A DNA stretch of 64,000 nt from Bettongia penicillata ogilbyi (GCA_023548195.1 JAJHZJ010000414.1:186001-250000), one strand, 5' to 3'. Numbered from the stretch's first letter, positions 1-10,824 are shown. Numbers and translations: made by a program. The notes: generated from the letters alone by a model not told the origin.

Positions 1-92
1 ACCTTACAGTTGCGGATCTACACTGAAGAAGGGAATTTCTTAATTGGCAGTTCCTTACCTTTACCAGTAAAATCACAGGATCCCTACCACCC
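1..92 (+). mobile_element. MIR-type SINE, 3' part
   Basis: The segment ends in a phrase close to 'ccagtaaaatcacaggatcc'. The same tail occurs near 8,970, 45,210, 51,880 and 54,180, each time after a MIR-like body. It is cut by the left edge of the window. Family naming is from memory. Confidence 0.5.
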
Positions 93-520
93 ACCCCTTT
101 CTGTCACCCAATGTGTAAGCAACTCTGTTAGGTCTAGAGATACAAAAATGAAAAATAATTATCACCACCCTCAGGAAGTTTACAATCTACTAGGAGGGAT
201 TTGACTGTACACAGGTATCCTGCAAGATCAAAATGTAATGGGGTAAAGGAAAGGTTCAGACAAAAATGCTGTCAGAAAATTGGAGTGGGAAAGGGAGGAG
301 AGTCCCTTGAAGGATCAGGGAAAGGAAGACTCCTACAAATGTTTTTCCTACAGGGACTTGAGGGTCAAGGATGTGGAGAAGTTCACTGAAAGTTGGCAAG
401 AGGAACTACTGCTTAAAGGGACACAAAAATGGCAGAATCTGTAACTGCCATTAAAATATCCTTGACAGTGGAATTGGAATGGACCCTCAGGAGGTTATAG
501 GTATCTTCTGGTTTACTAAG
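93..520. other. No recognised feature
   Basis: Moderately purine-rich single-copy-looking sequence between two SINE-related segments. Short open frames are present on the plus strand but have no recognisable motif. Nothing is supported here. Confidence 0.5.
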
Positions 521-558
521 TGGTGGTGGTGGTGGTGATGATGACGATGATGATGATT
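521..558. repeat. Trinucleotide microsatellite (TGG)n/(ATG)n
   Basis: A run of TGG units changes into ATG/ACG units. It sits directly beside the tail end of the minus-strand SINE at 559-785, a common place for a microsatellite to grow. Confidence 0.9.
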
Positions 559-785
559 TATATAGCACTTCAAAGTTTGCAAAGTATTTTATAAACATCT
601 CATTTTATCCCCACAATAGCCCTAGGACGTAGGTGTTATTATTATCCCCATTACAGATGAAGAAACTGAGGCAGGCTGAGGTAAAATGACTTGCCTAGGG
701 TCACATAGCTAGTAAGTATCTGAAGTAATATTTGAATTCTGGTCTTCCTGGCTCCAGGTCCAGCACTCTACCCACTATCAGAAAT
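559..785 (-). mobile_element. MIR-type SINE, near full length
   Basis: On the minus strand it reads as a tRNA-derived head (gagccaggaagaccagaatt), the core 'agctatgtgaccctaggcaa', then 'cctcagtttcttcatctgta' and a tail with 'cctaggacgtagg'. This order is typical of the MIR-related SINEs of marsupials. Confidence 0.8.
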
Positions 786-1390
786 AAGTAAACATGTTCG
801 GAAACGCTCCCCCTCTCACCCACTTCCACTTCCTTCCCTACTCCCTCTTTATACTTTGCTTCTCCTTTTTTCCTTCCTTTCTTCCTCTACCTTTTTTCAA
901 TTTTCTGTCATGCTGTCCTTTACTTATTTCCTTCTTGTTCATCCCCCTCCAGTTTTTCCCACCCTCAGAGGACTCCTGCTCTTCTGGGGCTCTGATGACT
1001 GAGCATGGGTCCCATTGTCTTACCTAGAATACCAGGTTTTTGATATCCACTATAATCCTATTCACCTCCCTCTCCACACCTGAAGACTGAGAAATTTACA
1101 AAAGGGAGTGGATTGAAGGAACCTGGAAATGTGGGCTATTGATTTGAGCTGGGGGAAAGTGTTGAATTGGTGGGTACCCTGAGGACCTTACACCAAGGTG
1201 TTGCCACATACTTCTCTCTTTATAAAGGTGTTCTTTATAAAGATGACGTCCTTCATTCCTCTTTGACAGAGATTACTTTTTGGAATGGTTACTTTGTCAC
1301 TAGCTACGAAAGATTTTTGCAGGTTCATCCACACTGTTTTACTCTGAATTGGTCTGATTAGGAGTGCATGGAGTTCATGAGATAACAAGT
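786..1390. other. Pyrimidine-rich tract and unassigned sequence
   Basis: Positions 800-960 are strongly C/T-rich on the plus strand. The remainder has no recognised repeat or gene. Overlapping short open frames near 1,167-1,388 on both strands have no family resemblance. Confidence 0.5.
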
Positions 1391-1399
1391 AGGAATTGT

Positions 1400-1460
1400 T
1401 CAGTTTATTGTATTTAGTGCCCTCAGTACCTCACACATAATAGCATTTAATAAATGAACA
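1400..1460 (+). mobile_element. L2/MIR tail fragment
   Basis: The segment carries 'tagtgccctcagtacctcac' followed by 'catttaataaatg', the usual 3' end of L2 and MIR-type elements on the plus strand. Confidence 0.45.
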
Positions 1461-1469
1461 TGGATAAAT

Positions 1470-1612
1470 GCAGTCAATCAATCTCATGGTCCTTTCTCCT
1501 CACTTAACAAATGAGGAAAAAGACTAGGAAAAGTAAAGGATCTTTTCAAGGTCCTAGAGATATATAGTAAGTTGTGAAAAGAGGATTCGAAACCAGATTC
1601 TCTGATAACAGG
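1470..1612 (-). mobile_element. MIR-type SINE, degraded
   Basis: On the plus strand the order is a degraded 'acaaatgagg', 'ggtcctagagatatatagta' and 'gattcgaaaccagattctct', the reverse complement of a SINE head and core. Strongly diverged. Confidence 0.55.
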
Positions 1613-1624
1613 ATTATTTCTAAT

Positions 1625-1858
1625 ACTACTAGCTAAAATTTATGTGTGGTGTAAAGTTTGTGAAGGACTTTATGTAATTATCTCCATTGAATTTCACAGC
1701 AATCCTATAAGGTAGGAATGATTACCCCCATTTTACAAATAAAAGAACTGAGGCTAAAAAAGTTTAAGCAACTTGCCCTGGATCACACAGCTAATAAATG
1801 AGGGAGGATTGGATTTAAGCCTTCCAGCATTCAGTCCACCATGCCATCTAGCTACCTC
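1625..1858 (-). mobile_element. MIR-type SINE
   Basis: Plus-strand text runs 'cccccattttacaaataaaa', 'gatcacacagctaataaatg', then 'ccatgccatctagctacctc', a minus-strand SINE with its tRNA-like head at the right. It lies next to another SINE in the same orientation. Confidence 0.75.
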
Positions 1859-1859
1859 T

Positions 1860-2370
1860 TTTATTCTATCGTCTGCTACCAGCTATACACAAAGAATAAG
1901 TTTTCTTGGTGTGAAGTCAACATTGATTTGCATGAGATTCACTGGTCCTGACCTCATAAATATCACCTTTTACTGCTTCCCTTCCCACCTGCACTTGAGT
2001 ATCAGTGAGTATTTTGTTAGCTATTAGTGAGCTGGTCTCATATCCAAAGCTTGGAGTGAAGAGTAGGGCAGTTTCTAGTCAAGAGAAGAAACAAAGCAGC
2101 AAAAACAGTTATCTACAGAAAGGTATGCGGATTGTTATAGTAGTAACAAGAATTCCCAGGTGAGAGTGGACGAGGGAGTGGGAAGTTGAGAAGTAGAGAG
2201 GAAGGTTCTGGAAGTGTGGTGGCATTCTGGTGGCAGTTAATCTGAGATTTCCTGAGTGAAGCAGATTGAGCAGATATAGCTGAAAGTGGGAAAAGGTGCA
2301 TTACTGGTACGCCAGAAGGAGGCAGTTGTGGTATGACAGAAGCTCCCTGAGGCCAGGCACTGTTTCAAAA
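1860..2370. other. No recognised feature
   Basis: Mixed-composition sequence with no repeat I can name. The segment near 2,110-2,300 is purine-rich on the plus strand. No gene is supported. Confidence 0.45.
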
Positions 2371-2371
2371 G

Positions 2372-2575
2372 TAATAATGATGATGCCTAGCATTTATTTA
2401 GGGGTCTAAGTGCTTTACATATATTTCATTTTATTTTCACAACAACCCTGTAAGGTTGGTGCTCTTCTCCTTTTGCAGATAAAGTTGAGAAGTTAAGTGA
2501 GTTGCCCAAGGTCACATAGCCTATAAGTGGTTGTACCTGTTACTCCAGGAACAGTGCTCTATCCAACAGCTGATT
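2372..2575 (-). mobile_element. MIR-type SINE
   Basis: Contains the minus-strand signature 'aacaaccctgtaaggttggt', 'gcccaaggtcacatagccta' and 'cagtgctctatccaac'. It is followed by a short plus-strand L2-type tail (attaataaatgcttgttgg). Confidence 0.75.
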
Positions 2576-2605
2576 AATAAATGCTTGTTGGCCATGTCTA
2601 TATTT

Positions 2606-2645
2606 GTTCAGATGTGTTTGTGTGTGTATGTGTGCGTGTGTGCCT
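2606..2645. repeat. (TG)n microsatellite, imperfect
   Basis: Alternating TG interrupted by TA and CG. Confidence 0.85.
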
Positions 2646-2807
2646 CAGTCTTCACTCTCAGTTCAGTCCCTCACTATCTGGAAAGGAGTTGCCCTTTTCA
2701 TCAGGAGTCTTTCTGGAACTGTGATTGGTCATTGTATTAATCAAAGTACCTATTTAGACAAACGTTTTCAAAGGAGTGACTATAGAAGCATTCTTCCAAT
2801 CATCCAA

Positions 2808-3345
2808 CAAGCATTTATTAATCAGCTGTTATGTGCCAGCCACTGGAGATACAAAACCAATCCCTGCCCTCCAGGAACTTATATTCCACTGAAGGAGACA
2901 ACATGCTTATAGATAAGAACGTATGACATAAATGCAAGGTAGCTGCTTCATGATCAAGAAAAGCTTCAAAGAGAAGGTGATGTTTAAAGTGATCTTTGAA
3001 GGCCACTAGGGATCCTAACAGGGGGAGGTACGGAGGAGGTACATTCCATGAAGAGGAGAATACTTTTTGCAAAGACATGGAGATAAAAGGTAGAGAGGGT
3101 GAGAAACAACAAGGAACAACAGTTTGCCTGGACTGAAAAGTTGCTTGAATAAGAGAGAAAAATATAATAATAGATTAGAAAGATTGGAACCAGATTGTAA
3201 AGAGCTTTAAGTGCCAAACAGGAGTTTGTATTTGATCCTAGAAGTAATAGGGAGACTCTGGCATTGTGCCAGAAAATAACATGCTCAGACCTGTGTGCTT
3301 TAGGAATATCACTCTGTGAAGTAAGAACAGATCACTGTGCACAGG
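2808..3345 (-). mobile_element. CR1-clade LINE (L2/L3-like), 3' part of ORF2 and tail
   Basis: The left end 'caagcatttattaatcagct' is the reverse complement of the LINE tail. Translating the minus strand near 2,940-3,010 gives FKDHFKHHLLFEAF, the hydrophobic segment near the C-terminus of L2/L3-type ORF2 proteins. A matching segment recurs in the copy near 44,350. The frame is broken by stops and indels, so this is a fossil. Confidence 0.75.
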
Positions 3346-3479
3346 AACAGAAATGTTGTAATGATGATCAACTGTGAAAGACTTGGCTACTCCGATCAAT
3401 ACAGTGATCCAAAGCAATTTCAAAGGACTCATGATGAAAAAATGCTATGTCTGTCTAGAGACAGAAATGATGAACTCTT

Positions 3480-3690
3480 AAGGGCAAATTGAAGTGTGCT
3501 TTTCTCAATTTTTTTTGCCTTTTTTTGTGATGTGGCTAATATGGAAATATAGTTTACATGATTTCACATGTAAAATTGACATCATTTTGTTTGCCTTCGC
3601 AGTTACTGGGAGAGGGATGGGAGGGAGAGACTTTGCAACTCAAAATTTAAAAAGAATAATTTTTTTAAAAAAAAAAAGCATTATTATTTT
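3480..3690 (+). mobile_element. L1 3' end, plus-strand orientation
   Basis: Contains 'gatttcacatgtaaaattga', a purine tract with 'gggagggagagactttg', 'aactcaaaatttaaaaag' and an A-run. This is the reverse complement of the L1 3' ends found elsewhere in the window. It is the only clear plus-strand L1 copy here. Confidence 0.65.
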
Positions 3691-3939
3691 GCTATCTGTG
3701 TGGCAGATGGATTGGAGAAGAGAGAGTTTAAAGGTGGGAACACTGATTAGGAGTCTAGACTGGGGCTGTGATGTAGGATGGAGGGCCTGAGGGAAGGAAG
3801 GGGCTCCATAAACACTCACAGGTGTTATCAACCACAGTTAGGCTTCAGACTCAAACTTGGTAAAGAGGAATCAGAGTTACCTAGTGATTGTGTCCCTTGT
3901 ATTCTTGGAATTGGATTGAACTGAACTCTAACCTTCACT

Positions 3940-4075
3940 TTATTTGAATTCAGCAGACATTTAAATAGGTTCCTAGTAGGCATAAGGCACTGGAGAGTGG
4001 AAGACAAAAACAAAACAGTCACTTGAGGTTCTTATATTCTACTCTCAAGGATACCCAGCTAGAAGAAAAGGGGGA
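3940..4075 (-). mobile_element. L2/L3-like LINE tail fragment
   Basis: The pattern 'cagcagacatttaaatag', 'taaggcactggaga' and 'gttcttatattctactctca' is a diverged version of the L2/L3 antisense 3' end seen at 2,808, 7,855 and 13,405. Confidence 0.6.
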
Positions 4076-4309
4076 GATGATTTGCCACATTCTTTTTATG
4101 GCACCTTTCACTGATGGAAACTCTTCTGCCCCTTAGCAGTACAGTAATTTTTTAAATAATTAAAAAATTTTATATTTAATAAATGTCAAATAAAATAACC
4201 ATTTCCATATAGGAATATAAAAAGAAAAATGCAGCTTGCTTTTCTTTTAAAACATATCCTAGATTCAGCACATAACTTTCAAAGCTGTCCTGCTTTTCTA
4301 TGATTCTTT

Positions 4310-4540
4310 TGTGGCCTTTTGTTCTCTTTTACACATTAAAACTGCTTTAGTGACCTTCCTTTTTTCTTTTCTTTTCCTTCCCCCCCTTTATTACCTACTT
4401 TTCCCCTAGCTCCTTTCTTGTTCCCACTCCAAGAAAAATTGAAAAACAGAAAAACAGGACCCTCTTAGCAAATATGCATAGTTAAGTAAAACAGATTCTC
4501 ATTTTGCTGTCTAAAATAATAAAAGGGATGAATGCAGAGA
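4310..4540 (-). mobile_element. L1 3' end fragment
   Basis: A C/T-rich tract (4,355-4,420) is followed by 'ccctcttagcaaatatgcat' and 'agttaagtaaaacagattct'. Related text occurs in the L1 fragments at 41,255 and 56,235. The C/T-rich strand is the reverse complement of the L1 3' UTR purine tract. Confidence 0.55.
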
Positions 4541-4789
4541 AACCTGGGAAGACTTGAATAAACTGATAAAAAAAAGTGAAGAGGGAAGAACCAGAAGAAC
4601 ACTTTATATAGTAACAATGAAATTCAGCAGATTTACCCCCAGGAACTTCTGTGGATCTATCATTCAATCAGATATCTTATCCTTGGCATCCTTCCCCCCC
4701 CACTCTCCCAGTCCCCCACCACAGAGCCTTATATTGGCAGGAAATAAAGAGGAACAGTATTCTCTCTCTTCATCAGTAAGATCCAACTT

Positions 4790-6215
4790 AATTTTAGGGA
4801 AAGATGTGTTCCCTACTCTCTGTGATCCTGTTTTCCTGATTTCAAGTCCGAAGTTTTATCCTCTGTGTCAACAATTCCTCTCTCTGATCTTTGCCAGCCA
4901 TCCAATAAATTAAAGACTGGGGCTCAAATAGGGGATACCTTTGGGTCTTTATCACCTTTTCCACTTTCCTTTGTCAAAAATCAGTCATTCTATCTCTGTT
5001 GACCTCATTCTTGGTCCATAAACATACTCAGGTCTTCGCTGTCCAAGAAACAAACAAGCTAAAAAGATCTCTCAGTCTCACTATTCTATTATTCTTTCTC
5101 TCCTTCTTCATTATTGAATTCCTCAAAAGAGTAGCCGTGTGGCTTCAGTTCTGTTTCTTTCCCAAATGCTTACTCTGTCGCCTCTCACAATCTGTTCTCT
5201 GTCCCTACCACTTGAATAAAACTTTGTCTTCCAAGTTTTCATGACCTCCTTACATTTAGATGCACTGGATTTTGTTTCTCTTCTCAATGTTATGTTTGAT
5301 GCTGTAGACCATTCCTCCTTAATATTTCTCCCTTGGATTCCGTTATGTGATCCATCTTACGGTTCTACTTCTACGCCTGTGATTATTCTTTATTTGTGTT
5401 TTACCAGCTTCTCATCTCACTTTTATCATTTCTCCAAGGTCCTGTTCTCTGCCCTCTTCTCGTCAGACTCTCTTTGGTGATGTCCAAAGGCTTCAATTTT
5501 TTATGTTTTTATGGATGACTTCAAGCCCTATATTTATTACCCAATCCCTCAAACTTAGTGTTTTAGCTAAACTTTGAGCTAAAGCTTCCCCTCAAAAATC
5601 TGCCTATCGTCCTAACTTCCTCATTATCAAGGCTCTTAATCTTGGGGTCACCTCTGGCTCTTTTTCCTTTTCCCATACATCTTATCAGCTGCCAAGTCCA
5701 GTCACTTTCTCTTCCATCCAGTCCCTTCTCTCTACTCCTGCTATAACCACACTAGTTTAATGTTGCTTCCCTCTTCACGTATTCAGCGTTTCAGCCAAAT
5801 AGAACTACTCTCCAGTCCCGATTTTGTCCTATCCTTTCTCACCTCTTTGCTTTTTCTCACACTATCCCCTGTATCTGTACTGAACTCTTATCCACACTTT
5901 CTGAATTCACTCCCTTCTTAGAAAGCTCAACTCAGATGGCATCTCCTCCAGAAAGCCCACCCTTAGGTTTCCAGTGATCTCTACCTCTACTAAAAATTTC
6001 TGAAAATCTCTCATAGCTTTCTTTCTCTAAACCTCTTCCTTGGTCTTACCTCACTTTCCCTGGTATCCAAGGTATTTGTGTACTTGTCTTCTGCTCCTCT
6101 AATTCCCAATAGATTGTAAGCTCTGGGAGCATAAAACTTTTTTAAAAAAATGCTCTTCTGTGTATTCAGCAAAGCTTCTGCAAAGTAGATATTCAATAAA
6201 TGTTTGTCAGATCGA
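4790..6215 (+). mobile_element. L2-like (CR1-clade) LINE with degraded RT domain
   Basis: A long plus-strand LINE fossil. Near 5,255-5,315 the translation contains FDAVDHSSL, matching the 'FDTVDHSLL' block of L2-type reverse transcriptases. Near 5,500-5,530 'YVFMDDF' corresponds to the catalytic Y/F-x-DD box. The 3' end carries 'agattgtaagctctgggagc' and 'tcaataaatgtttgtcagat'. Many stops and frameshifts separate the blocks, so it cannot encode a working enzyme. Its left limit is uncertain. Confidence 0.7.
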
Positions 6216-7100
6216 ATTGAATTGGTTATAAGTTAAGGGATGGAATGCACTGTTTGCTGTCTTCGTTCAGGTAGTTTAGCGGGTGAATTATCTACATTTT
6301 TGTTATATTTCGATTTCTTCCTTCAGTTTGGTGAGATCCATTGTAAAGGAAATGCCTTTCTCTTTACAAGTTCTACTAAAGGAAAGGGGAATAGAGCAAA
6401 ATTTCATGCTTGTTATAGAATCTTACACATCGTTGTTTCAACAGCCCTTCTGAATTCTAGCCAGGGATATGTTGGAGTTGATTGTTACATTACTTGATGG
6501 TTAAATTGCCAGTGTAAGCATTTATATCTCAGAAATCATCAAACACTACAAATTAGGGCTTCTTCACCACAGTACCCAGCAAGTAGAAGGCTTTGCTTTT
6601 AGGAGGGGCTCAATAAACACCAAAAAGAAAGAGGAAAGCCCACTGGCAAACCTGTAGTTTCTTCTCTCCAGGGAGATTAAACATGTCTCATCTCCCTAAC
6701 CAATCAGATAGCAGGGATTAAGTGTGTCCTGGGTATAGAGCCCTATCATGGGAACTATGGGAAGATAGGAAAGGAATTTCTCTAATAGGATGCAATCCCA
6801 GATGCTGTGGCACATCCAGAGTCAAAACACACAGGAAAGACAAAGAAGTAACAGTTGCAAATGAAAAGCAGCCCAGTGATCACCATATCTCCTCTTTTTT
6901 TCCTCTGGTGAATTCCCAAACATCTTTTAAAGCCTAATTTTAATAGCACTGTCTGCCAAGTCTTTGCTGTTCCTCACTCTCCATGTACTTTCCACCTCAC
7001 ACGAACCAGTAAGGACCTTCTCCCTCCAGCTTCAATGTGTACTTGGTTCTGTCCCCTCGATAAAGTACTTAAGTAATGTTGAATAGTAGAGTTGTTTGTG
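6216..7100. other. Mostly unassigned, short L2-type traces
   Basis: Contains a small L2/MIR-like tail near 6,590-6,625 (ggggctcaataaac). The rest has no recognisable repeat or gene. Confidence 0.4.
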
Positions 7101-7109
7101 CATCTCTGT

Positions 7110-7262
7110 GTGTCTTAACAGATTACTAGACTGTAAACTACATGAGGGCAGGGACCAAGTCTGTTCTATTTTTGTGTCTTCCCTTAGGGCTTAGCATGGT
7201 GTTCAGCACACAGTAGGTGCTTCAAAAATATTTGATGAATAGATAAATGGAACAAAATGGCT
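7110..7262 (+). mobile_element. L2-like LINE 3' end
   Basis: Reads 'agactgtaaactacatgagg', 'gcagggaccaagtctgt', 'cagcacacagtaggtgcttc' and ends near 'atatttgatgaatag'. This is the standard L2/L3 3' end on the plus strand. Confidence 0.75.
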
Positions 7263-7634
7263 TTCCTACTAAAAGGACCCAGAACTATACTAGGAGATAG
7301 GGTGAAGTATACAACTGAATAGGAAGAGGCAAGGAGAGATGGATTTGGAGGACTGTAAACAATGCTGTTCTTTTAGGTTTTGAAAGCACCACTGATCTCT
7401 CTGAACTACTGGTAACCTCCTGCCCCTTTTAGGTTTGCTGGTTCCCATGGGACAGTCATGTATGTGTCAGCTACCCACAAATACCTGTGTTATCTTTTCT
7501 GTGTTATGGTAACCCTCGTTTGGGTGGGCATAAGGTATAGTAAGTTGTAGGCAGACTTAGCTAGGCTGCAAATAAGCTTAGGAGTGAAATGGCTACCTGT
7601 ACACTGAACAAAATAGGCACAAATGTAAATATCT

Positions 7635-7790
7635 AAGTACAAGGAACACTGGGTTGTTTGAAGTCTGGAGATCTGGGTTCAAGTTATGTCTCTGCAACTT
7701 GTTAGCTTATAACCAGGGCAAGTCACTTGACCTGAACTTCAAGTTTCCCCCTAAGCAAATCCAGTATAAATCCAGATTTATACAATCTAC
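7635..7790 (+). mobile_element. MIR-type SINE, degraded
   Basis: The motifs 'gatctgggttcaagttatgt', 'cagggcaagtcacttgacct' and a diverged 'aagcaaatccagtataaat' follow SINE head-core order. Confidence 0.6.
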
Positions 7791-7854
7791 TTCAAGACTT
7801 GTGAACTAGAAAGTACTAGAGAAGACAGTTATAATATTCAGTAAATTCTTACAT

Positions 7855-8430
7855 GGTCAGTCAATAAACATTTATTAAGCAGCTGCTACATGCCAGGCAT
7901 TGCTGGGGATACAAAGAAAGACAAAAGGCAATCCCTACTCTCAAGGAACAGGATACAACATGCAAATAACTATGTACAAACAAAATATATAGAAGATGAT
8001 CAATTGGAGATAATCTCAGAAAGGAGGGCATTCCGAGGGAGAGAGAGAAAGGCTTATTGAAGAAGACAGGGTTTCATCCTATGAAACTTGAAGACAGTTA
8101 AGGAAGCCAGTAGGAAGAGATGAAGAAGGGGGGAATTCCAGGCATGGAGGCAGTCAGTGAAAATGCAGACAGGAGATGAAAGGTCTTATGCAATGAACAG
8201 CAAGGAGGTTAGTTTCTCTGGAGCAAAGAGTAAGTGGGATGAGGTGCGTATATGCTGTAAGAAGACTAGACAGGTGGGGGAGGTAGGTTAGAGGATTTTA
8301 TAATTGATCCTGGAGGAGATAGGGAGTCACTGGAGTTTATTGAATAGGGGAGGATGGCATGATCAGACCTCTAAGAAGATCACTTTGGCAGGTGAGTGGA
8401 GGATGGATAAACAGGGAGAGACTTGAGGTG
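7855..8430 (-). mobile_element. L2/L3-like LINE, long 3' part
   Basis: Begins 'tcaataaacatttattaagc', then 'tgccaggcattgctggggat' and extends through 'gtttatt' and 'gcatgatcagacctctaaga'. It has the same segment order as the copies at 2,808 and 13,405. The long length and clear order make this a confident LINE copy on the minus strand. Confidence 0.8.
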
Positions 8431-8431
8431 A

Positions 8432-8532
8432 CAGAGTAGTCAGATAGCTGAGTCAGGATGACCTGGATCAAATCCTGACTCTTTCTCACACTGGCTGTGG
8501 CCCAGGGAAGTCACTTAATCATAAGATACTCC
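8432..8532 (+). mobile_element. MIR-type SINE fragment
   Basis: Contains 'gagtcaggatgacctggatc' and 'cccagggaagtcacttaatc', the head and core of a plus-strand SINE. Confidence 0.6.
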
Positions 8533-8534
8533 AT

Positions 8535-8800
8535 CTCCCAAATCAGACATTTCTTCTGACTATCCCCATTACCTAGAATTCTCCCCTTTCTCTTCTATCT
8601 CTTGGCTTCCTTTAAGTCCCAGCTAAAAGCTCACCTTCTACAGGATTCCTTTTAATTCAAGGTTCTTCCATAAGTTGATTGTCTCCAGTTTATCTTGTAT
8701 GTATGTATCTTGTTTGCGGGTACTTTATACACTCGGAACATAACCCAATGCTTGGCATATAGCAGGTGCTTAATAAATGTTTATTGGGGTTTGGGTTGAC
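8535..8800 (+). mobile_element. L2/L3-like LINE 3' end
   Basis: Shows 'tcccagctaaaagctcacct', 'tctacaggattcctttt' and 'gcaggtgcttaataaatgtt'. The order corresponds to the ORF2 end, 3' UTR and tail of the copy at 47,640-48,245. Confidence 0.75.
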
Positions 8801-9335
8801 TAACATTAACCTACTTAATTAGTCAATGGTCCCAGGTAACTCTTTAAACTCTAACAACTCCTCTTCAATCCACAGCAGCAGCAGCATCACTACCGCCACC
8901 CTAGGCCAAACAGTTGCTCATAAACACTAGTCAAGTTTCCTAACTGGGAGCTCCATGCAGCATGAAATCACAGGTTCAGCCCTCCTCCTCCCAAAAACTG
9001 ATAAATTTTTAATTCTCAAATTACCATAAGTTTACCAATATTTTATATTCTGAGACATCTTGAATGAGTGGTATAATAAAGGCTGGGGACCCCTCAAGGG
9101 GCAGGAAGTATAACCAAGACATTTTCAGAGGGCTGAGAGAAGTGACCAGAGCACCTCTGAATATACTTGGTCCGAGAGACCTGGGCTATGCATCTTGTCT
9201 GCTCCAAAAAAAATTGGAGCTCTCATGAAACAATCTCAGATATTATTTTCACCTACCATATTAGCACATGCAGTTAGTTTGGTGATCACCAAAAGCCAAG
9301 TTAACTTTAGATATATTACTGCAACATGGGAGGAT
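8801..9335. other. Mostly unassigned sequence
   Basis: Holds a short SINE tail-like phrase near 8,945-8,985 (ctgggagctccatgcagcat, then gaaatcacagg). No gene is visible. Confidence 0.4.
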
Positions 9336-9339
9336 CCTA

Positions 9340-9473
9340 GAGGATCAGAGGATGATGGAGACCGTCTAGTGCAAGTCCTTTATTTACAGATAAAGAATGG
9401 AGATGTAGCAAGGTTAAATTACTTGGTAGATAGAATCCAAATGTTAACTCAGGACCTCAGATTCAGAATCTCT
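9340..9473 (-). mobile_element. MIR-type SINE fragment
   Basis: The text 'accgtctagtgcaagtcctt', 'tttacagataaagaatgg' and 'ctcaggacctcagattcaga' is a degraded antisense SINE. It ends where the hAT element inserts. Confidence 0.5.
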
Positions 9474-10021
9474 TTCTAGACCAGTAGTTCTCAAACTTTT
9501 TGGTCTCAGGATCCTGTTATAGTCTTAAAATTTTGGGGGGAATCCCCTTCCCCAAGAGCATTTTTGTGTAGGTTATATCTATCAATATTTACCGTATTAG
9601 AAATTAAAACTAATAGATTATAAAATATTTATTAATTCATTAAAAATAATCAGAAGCCCATTACATGCTATTATAAATAACATATTCTGTGAAAAATAAC
9701 TGTATCTTCCTAAACAATAACAACCAAAAAGAACTTAGTGGAAAGAGTGACATTGTTTTAAAATTTTTTTGCAAAACTCTTTTAACATTTAGCTTACTAG
9801 AAGATTCTCATATCTGCTTCTGTACTGAATCTGTTGTGATATTGTTTTGGTTGAAGAAAATCCAGTCACACAGATATGCAGCTGGAAAAAGGAGGATTTT
9901 ACAAGGCAAAAATTTTCTTAGTACTATTATGAAAATAGTTTTAACCTCGTGAATCTCAGAAAGGATCTTGGGAACTATCAGGATTCTGTAGACCATACCT
10001 TGGGGAACTGTGGTTCTAGAC
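9474..10021 (+). mobile_element. hAT DNA transposon with 8-bp TSD
   Basis: The 8-bp sequence 'ttctagac' occurs at 9,474-9,481 and again at 10,014-10,021, the duplication length made by hAT transposases. The element between starts 'cagtagttctcaaac' and its right end reads inward as 'ccacagttccccaagg', a degraded terminal inverted repeat. It resembles an ancient mammalian hAT MER family, possibly Arthur/Tip100-like (from memory). No transposase frame survives. Strand is arbitrary. Confidence 0.65.
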
Positions 10022-10244
10022 CAGAGGTTTCAAAACAGTGGCGAACTGTGGCCCCCAACACTTCTCAGTGTGACCTGAACTAGATCAAAATGTAATTGGG
10101 AAATATTTAACAAAACAAAAATACATCAGAACATGGGTAATGTTCATTTGTGTTTTTCTAAGTCATTCTGAGTCATTCTAAGTCATTCAAGAATCCCTAT
10201 GTGCTGTGTAGTGGCTGCATTTCTAGCTGAGTTTGGCACCACTA
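10022..10244 (+). mobile_element. Second hAT non-autonomous element
   Basis: Starts 'cagaggtttcaaaac' and ends 'gtttggcaccacta', which reads inward as a matching inverted repeat. Interior text 'aatgtaattgggaaatattt' recurs in the element at 53,935. It abuts the preceding hAT with one shared copy of the duplicated target. The right target copy (gtttagag) is decayed. Confidence 0.65.
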
Positions 10245-10249
10245 GTTTA

Positions 10250-10372
10250 GAGTGATACATGGTAATGATTTGCCCAGAGTTACATGGCTAGTCTCTTGGT
10301 GGCAGAAGTGGGATGAGAATCCCTGCTTCCCACCTCTGAGTGCAGTATTCTTCCACTTCACCATAACTGAGA
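10250..10372 (-). mobile_element. MIR-type SINE fragment
   Basis: Contains 'tttgcccagagttacatggc' and 'tgcagtattcttccacttca', an antisense SINE core and head. Confidence 0.55.
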
Positions 10373-10439
10373 TTTTCAGGATGAAAAACTCAAGTTTCCT
10401 TCATTCTTTTTTATAAGACTAAGCAGATTTTTGAGTACA

Positions 10440-10544
10440 TCTTAGAGATCTTCTAGTCCAGCCTCCTCATTTTACAGGAGTCTGAATGGTTAAATGACTT
10501 CTTCCACTTGGCAGAGCCTAGATTCAAACCCAAGTCCTCTAACT
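10440..10544 (-). mobile_element. MIR-type SINE fragment
   Basis: Contains 'cttctagtccagcctcctca', 'ttttacagg' and 'gattcaaacccaagtcctct', an antisense SINE. It ends at a short tandem duplication. Confidence 0.6.
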
Positions 10545-10582
10545 CCACATCTGGTTCTTCACACCACATCTGGTTCTTCACA
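10545..10582. repeat. 19-bp exact tandem duplication
   Basis: The unit 'ccacatctggttcttcaca' occurs twice in a row without a mismatch, at 10,545-10,563 and 10,564-10,582, within the decayed end of a SINE. Confidence 0.95.
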
Positions 10583-10824
10583 TTCCTTTCCCTGCTGGGA
10601 ATTATTATATTATTATGTTTCAAGGGCAGGGTCCCTTACTAAAGAATTTGATTCAAAGAAGACACTTCCTCTAATTAATGTCTTTGTAGGTGTAAATTAC
10701 TTTTTTTAAACAAACAAGATTTTCTTTTAAATTAGGTAGTGGCTAATTGTGATTCTAAAGTATTTACCTTAGTTTCATTGAATATCAACTTCCCCTGAAT
10801 TTATGTGCTCTTATAAACCAATAT

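Noticed and set aside
1167..1388. Overlapping 60-codon frames on both strands as small genes
   Set aside because: Length is within chance expectation, with no motif or codon signal.
9195..9479. 94-codon plus-strand open frame as a gene
   Set aside because: Its second half overlaps a degraded SINE and no motif is visible.
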